A stretch of 64,000 bases of DNA. Origin: Lampris incognitus. Its lineage: Eukaryota > Chordata > Actinopteri > Lampriformes > Lampridae. Positions 47,381 through 64,000 of the stretch are shown in pieces. A program made the position numbers and the translations under genes. The notes beneath the pieces were generated by a model. The model saw nothing but the letters and a program-made list of their open reading frames with translations, was not told where the DNA came from and did no database searches. The DNA lies in contig NC_079219.1 in NCBI RefSeq assembly GCF_029633865.1, positions 58,414,850 through 58,478,849 of the forward strand, in the 5' to 3' direction. How positions within the stretch are numbered: position 1 is the first letter of the stretch; every line of letters starts with the position of its first letter.

Positions 47381-47556
47381 CAGAGGTGGAAAAACCCGGT
47401 CCAGAAAGTAAAAACCCTAGCTGTGTCTTTACTCCACCCATGTACTAAACCATCAGATTGCACCGACTAGTTTCCCAAATTAGCTGGTTTAATACATGGA
47501 TGGAGTAAAGACATGGTTAGGGTTTTTACTTTCTGGACCGGGTTTTTCCACCTCTG
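47381..47556. mobile_element. hAT MITE, 176 bp
   Basis: Inverted ends cagaggtggaaaaacccggt extend over about 40 bp (cagaaagtaaaaaccctag). The octamer ctaaattc flanks both sides exactly (47373-47380, 47557-47564). Located in rps9 intron 1. Confidence 0.96.
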
Positions 47557-47634
47557 CTAAATTCCAAGCTAAAATGAAGACCGTCATCAAATCCCGGTGA
47601 AATACTGATCTCCTTCTGCAGGTGGAACAAATCG

Positions 47635-47785
47635 CTACATTTGTAACATTGTACCCGGTTATTTTCTTGCCCGGTGCGGGATTCGATACGAGGTGTACCG
47701 CACCACAAGGAGACATTGCTAACCGCTCGGCTAAAGGGCCAGACCAGTTAGCTAGGTGGCTAACGTGTCTTATTAGTAGTTTACA
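47635..47785 (-). mobile_element. tRNA-like repeat fragment
   Basis: In minus sense, tagccgagcggttagc (A box) and tcgaatcccgcacc (B box) lie behind gacacgttagccacctagct. The layout resembles the LTR-like family at 21 kb, but the sequence differs. It is too incomplete to be a tRNA gene. Located in rps9 intron 1. Confidence 0.45.
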
Positions 47786-48287
47786 CTATTATATTATAAT
47801 TATGGACATTCAATGTTAAAAAGACTACAGCTTCAAAAGACCTTCAATGGCCTCCCATAGATCCTCCGGTACTCTAGTTGAGCCAGCAAATTAGCTGACG
47901 TGGTTGGCGTAGCATAGTGGTGGAACTACAACCGCACATCCAAGCATGAGCACGACGCAAGTAATCGTTAAATCGTTGGATCTACATTTATGTTGAATAA
48001 GTAGCTCAAATAAGACAACTGCGACTCTGAAGGCAGTCCAACTTCATATGAAGAAGACCTTACGACGAGGCCGCCGCCGCCGCACCGGTCAGCCCACGTT
48101 GGCCGCCGCACACGTTGGCTAGCATAGCAGCCCCATTGGCCATTCCTGCTAATGCCTTCTAAAACGCTACGCTATCCGGGTAAACCCGTTAATAACCAAC
48201 GCAGTTGTCTCCGAGTGCTTTCTCTATGGGCTAAACCAGTATTATAAGGGTTGTGTACGCAGCGAAAGCGCAGAACAGAAACCCTAC

Positions 48288-48347
48288 CTGTCTTCCTCAG
48301 GCTCGCGCAGTAAAGAGGAAGTCAACAGGCGACTTCCGGTATTTATA
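48288..48347 (-). promoter_or_regulatory. rps9: rps9 TOP promoter and non-coding exon 1
   Basis: In minus sense TATAAATA (48347-48340) lies 26 bases before a C that opens the pyrimidine tract CTTCCTCTTT (48321-48312), the 5' terminal oligopyrimidine start typical of ribosomal protein mRNAs. An ETS-type accggaagtc sits between them (48340-48331). Exon 1 ends at 48288 before the donor gtaggg. TOP mRNAs are controlled by mTORC1 through LARP1. Confidence 0.85.
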
Positions 48348-48481
48348 CGGCACTTTTATAAACTACATTTCCCGTCACCGGCGCAGGGGCGCCGCTGGCG
48401 GAAGTGGCGTAGTTTCTTTTTCGTCAGCTTAAAACAGCGGCCGAAAACCACGAGTTCAGCGCGTCAAGTGAAGCGGAAACT

Positions 48482-49142
48482 TTACTTTTTTTTTAACATT
48501 TTTTTATTGAACAAAACATATAAACAAGAAAATATTACATCACAATAGGACAAAAAGTAGTTACAAAAATATAAATTATTTCAAAATTAAAATTTACATA
48601 TCCATAAAAAAAGAAAAGAAAAGACAAAATAAAAAAGCTCGAGATACAGGGTTTAAGTTAAATGATATTCTTCACATAGTCTTCTGGTTTTGCTGGCTTT
48701 AGGATTCATACATTCTTTTAAAGATTCTAAATAGGATGAAAGAAGTGCTTTGAATACACTAATGTTTGGACGCTGGTATGCAAATTTGGTACAATGAATA
48801 TGAAATTTAGCAAATATTAATAGGTTGATAATATACATTTTTTCTGAACTTATTTCCTCATTTTGTGACAGAACAAATAAAACATGTTGGATGTCCAGTT
48901 TACAAGAAGAGTCAATTTTGTTATTTATAGGATTATTTAGATCAATCCAAAAAACATGAGAGTAGGTACAATCCCAAAATAAATGACATATGGTTTCATC
49001 CACATTGCCACAAAAGGAACAGAGTGTGTCAATATTAATCTTGTATTTTACAAGAAGGGACTTGACTGGATAACATCTGTGAAGCAGTTTAAATGTAACT
49101 TCTCGTACCTTATTTGTAATACAATATTTTCGTGATAAAATC
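48482..49142 (-). mobile_element. 5'-truncated L1-type LINE 3' end with TSD
   Basis: In minus sense it encodes the fish L1 ORF2 C-terminal region LCSFCGNVDETICHLFWDCT (CCHC-like), then a long 3' end closing in an A-rich tail. The flanks caagtgaagcggaaact (48465-48481) and caagtgaaagcggaaact (49143-49160) differ by one base, a retroposition duplication. It lies about 160 bp upstream of the rps9 transcription start. Confidence 0.92.
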
Positions 49143-49160
49143 CAAGTGAAAGCGGAAACT

Positions 49161-49460
49161 CTACGTGATTTCCGCCCACCAGACGCGTTGCGTAAACGAG
49201 ATAACGCAGAAAAACAGCATCGGTAAAGGCTCGTTTTTTTCCGCTCGCTTGACCCTTTTTTTTTTTAATAAACTTTATTGAAAACAGTAGCGAACCAAAA
49301 CGTAAAGACACGCAAAATACAACGTCAACGACACAAGAACCAGGGGCAAAGGCAAAAAAAAAAGAAAAAGAAAAAAAGAGCGTCAGTCAAAAGGTCAAAG
49401 GTCAGCGCCATCTTCAGTTCCGGCTGCTCCAGCGTCAGCCCAGCGAGTTCACCGATGACT
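49161..49460. other. Short stretch between two LINE tails
   Basis: It contains a T-run followed by aataaactttattgaaaaca near 49268, resembling the reversed 3' tail of a further short retroposon, and an A/G-rich block at about 49353-49380. No gene recognised. Confidence 0.4.
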
Positions 49461-49478
49461 CACACAGAGGCTCCGTCC

Positions 49479-49998
49479 ACTTGTTCTGCTCATGTCAGTT
49501 CACTTATACACCCTGGAGAGACTTCCACAAGTTTATCGCTGATTTTGTCTTTTCTGATTTTCACCTTTTACTATAAGAACGTTATTTTTGGTTTTCATAA
49601 TTTTAATCACAAAGATGGCGATGCATTCTTTTTTATAAATACGCTTTTATTTTTAGCCAAGTTTCATATACATAGATGTAAATTCTCCAGCAGAAAGCCT
49701 CAACTCTTTGCACTTAAAAAAGAAGTTGAACAATATATAAGGACAATCTCTACTTCAAAAAACACAAAGACTTTAAAAACTATCAACATTTGCAAATCTC
49801 TGAATCTGTTTACATAAAATATTGATCTCACCTTTATTTACTTGTTTTTTTCTGTTATTTATTTTTTATAATTTACTTTCTCTTTTGTGTCTTTATTGTT
49901 TTTTTATCTTCAATCTATTGTTTTTGTGGTGTCTCGTGTGTCTATTTTGCTCTGTTTGAATGGATTTGAAGTATCAATAAAGTAAGAAAAAAAACACA
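49479..49998 (+). mobile_element. 5'-truncated L1-type LINE 3' end with 18-bp TSD
   Basis: It reads NTLLFLAKFHIHRCKF then KTINICKSLNLFT, the same C-terminal region as the copy at 48.5 kb but from a different element. The 3' end is aataaagtaagaaaaaaaa. The flank cacacagaggctccgtcc is identical at 49461-49478 and 49999-50016. Confidence 0.93.
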
Positions 49999-50108
49999 CA
50001 CACAGAGGCTCCGTCCTCATGGCTTTACAGCTCTCTCACTGCTTTATGGTCTCAGTATATTCATTGAGTTCATTTTTAAAAACGGGGGAAATGCTTTAAA
50101 GCATTTTC

Positions 50109-50569
50109 GGTGACACTTTAGTATGGGGAACGTAGTCACCATTAATTAGGTGCTTATTAGCATGCAAATTAGCAACATATTGGCTCTTAATTGGTCATTA
50201 TTACGTACTCATTAATGCCTTATTCTGCATGGCCTTATTATACAACCAGTAAGCCATGAACTATGAGTTTTCCCTCTATAACCTCAGAAGTATTGCTTAT
50301 TAGTAGTACCACCTCAATATGCTTTGCTTAGTATGGCCTTTATAAGGTGGTAGTACCACAAGAAGAGGTATTCTCCCTTACTAACACTCAATGAATATGG
50401 TCTGTTCTTACATAACAACACACAAAACTACAAGTGTTCATAGTGTTAAATTACTGTACATTAAGTTTTTGTTACTTAGAATATGTTCCCCATACTAAAG
50501 TGACATCTTGATCATTACTAATTCACCAGTAATTAAGTTTCTTTATGTTCCCCATACTAACGTGTTACC
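50109..50569 (-). mobile_element. hAT MITE, 461 bp, copy 2
   Basis: Reverse-oriented sister of 17883-18352, closely similar along its whole length. Ends ggtgacactttagtatgggg and ccccatactaacgtgttacc. The octamer gcattttc flanks both sides exactly (50101-50108 and 50570-50577). Confidence 0.96.
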
Positions 50570-50639
50570 GCATTTTCCTCCAAACATACCAAAGAACACA
50601 TCCTTAAAGCAGAGAGGAAAACCAGCAGTGAACTATGTT

Positions 50640-51408
50640 TGGGTGTTCACCAGAGTGCCTGACCAAAATGTCTCCTGAGCCGTGGGGGGGAGGGGGGGGG
50701 TTTGTGTGTGCGGAAGTGCTGATGCATTTTTACGTATTTCTGGGTGGACATGAATTGTCATGCTTCGTGTTGTGTCAGAGCTCCCTGACAACCTCCCATT
50801 TTATTGTGCTGTATTGTTCAACACTCAAGAGTCACGACGGTCACTCAAGGTCTTTTTCTCGTCCACAGGTGGTAAAAAGAGTGGCATTCAGGCACACTGT
50901 GTCTAAAAAGAAACAACAAAAAAGAAACAAAAACAAATCAATGTGTATGACATAGTGTGAGAGGGTAGTAAGGTGGCAAACTCAGAGAGGAGGACAGGGG
51001 GACTATTTTTATAACTGAAATGGGACCCTGAGCATGTGTTTCTGTCCGTCAGACCGACCAACCGACGGACCGACGCACACAAGCTCTGCGGTTTCATTTG
51101 CTCGTCTATATATCGTGTTTTCTGGGCAGATTCAGCTGTTTTTGAGGAGGTTTTTTTTTTTTTTTTTTGGTCTTTCACTTTAAATTGTGGGGTTAACAGA
51201 TCGCTCCATCGCTCTCGTCTATCCTCTCACCCTCTTGGATCTTCTTTTCCCTCTGTTGGATTTTTTCTCTAGGTTTTTTTTCTCCTCTCCGAGTAACTCG
51301 TTCCTCTGTGTGCACCAGAACTTTTCCTTTGCCCCTGCTTGTCCATTTTTTTTCCCCTCCGTCCATCTCCCCCATCGTTCCCTGTCTCCTCGTGCGTGTC
51401 TTTGGGCT
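50640..51408 (+). promoter_or_regulatory. rbfox1l: rbfox1l 5' region
   Basis: This stretch upstream of the first recognised coding exon must hold the 5' UTR and possibly a promoter. It has a G-run (50683-50700), a MEF2-like A/T element ctatttttat at 51003-51012 and pyrimidine-rich sequence at 51220-51400. Transcription start not resolved; upstream non-coding exons cannot be excluded. Confidence 0.35.

Positions 51409-64000
<12,592 letters not shown>

Overview
This window is teleost-like vertebrate DNA. The genes are split by GT-AG introns. The predicted proteins match vertebrate LENG1, TMC4, MBOAT7, RPS9 and the fish-type muscle RBFOX paralogue (rbfox1l). The space between exons is full of fish-style repeats: tRNA-derived SINEs ending in short tandem tails, 5'-truncated LINEs with target-site duplications, Tc1/mariner and hAT elements, and long CA, CT and TA microsatellites. 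Species cannot be read from the sequence.

Layout. 1-5.4 kb: a ~185/205-bp satellite, a CpG-rich block with no recognised gene, an inverted-repeat element and a 26-bp minisatellite with a 130-bp higher-order repeat. 5.4-8.7 kb: diverged repeats and SINEs. 8.7-17.2 kb: leng1 (minus, 4 coding exons, 280 aa), whose last intron holds a 1.57-kb Tc1-type transposon. 17.2-20.8 kb: intergenic, with a hAT MITE, a SINE and a palindromic element. 20.8-33.8 kb: tmc4 (minus, 16 coding exons, 690 aa plus a non-coding first exon), with LINE, SINE and MITE insertions and a miniature LTR fossil joined to tRNA-Leu sequence. 33.8-39.3 kb: a palindromic minisatellite element and a nest of three elements. 39.3-45.1 kb: mboat7 (minus, 8 coding exons, 475 aa, plus a non-coding first exon). 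45.5-48.3 kb: rps9 (minus, 194 aa), with a TOP/TATA promoter and two related snoRNA-like segments in adjacent introns. 48.4-50.6 kb: two 5'-truncated L1-type LINE tails and a hAT MITE. 51.0-64.0 kb: rbfox1l (plus), cut by the right edge inside its ninth coding exon.

The genes do not form a pathway. They are a conserved microsynteny block: in human the order is LENG1, TMC4, MBOAT7, TSEN34, RPS9. Here four neighbours lie on one strand, tsen34 is not seen, and rbfox1l is divergent from rps9. Exon boundaries were read by eye from splice sites and reading phase. All four minus-strand coding sequences sum to whole codons.
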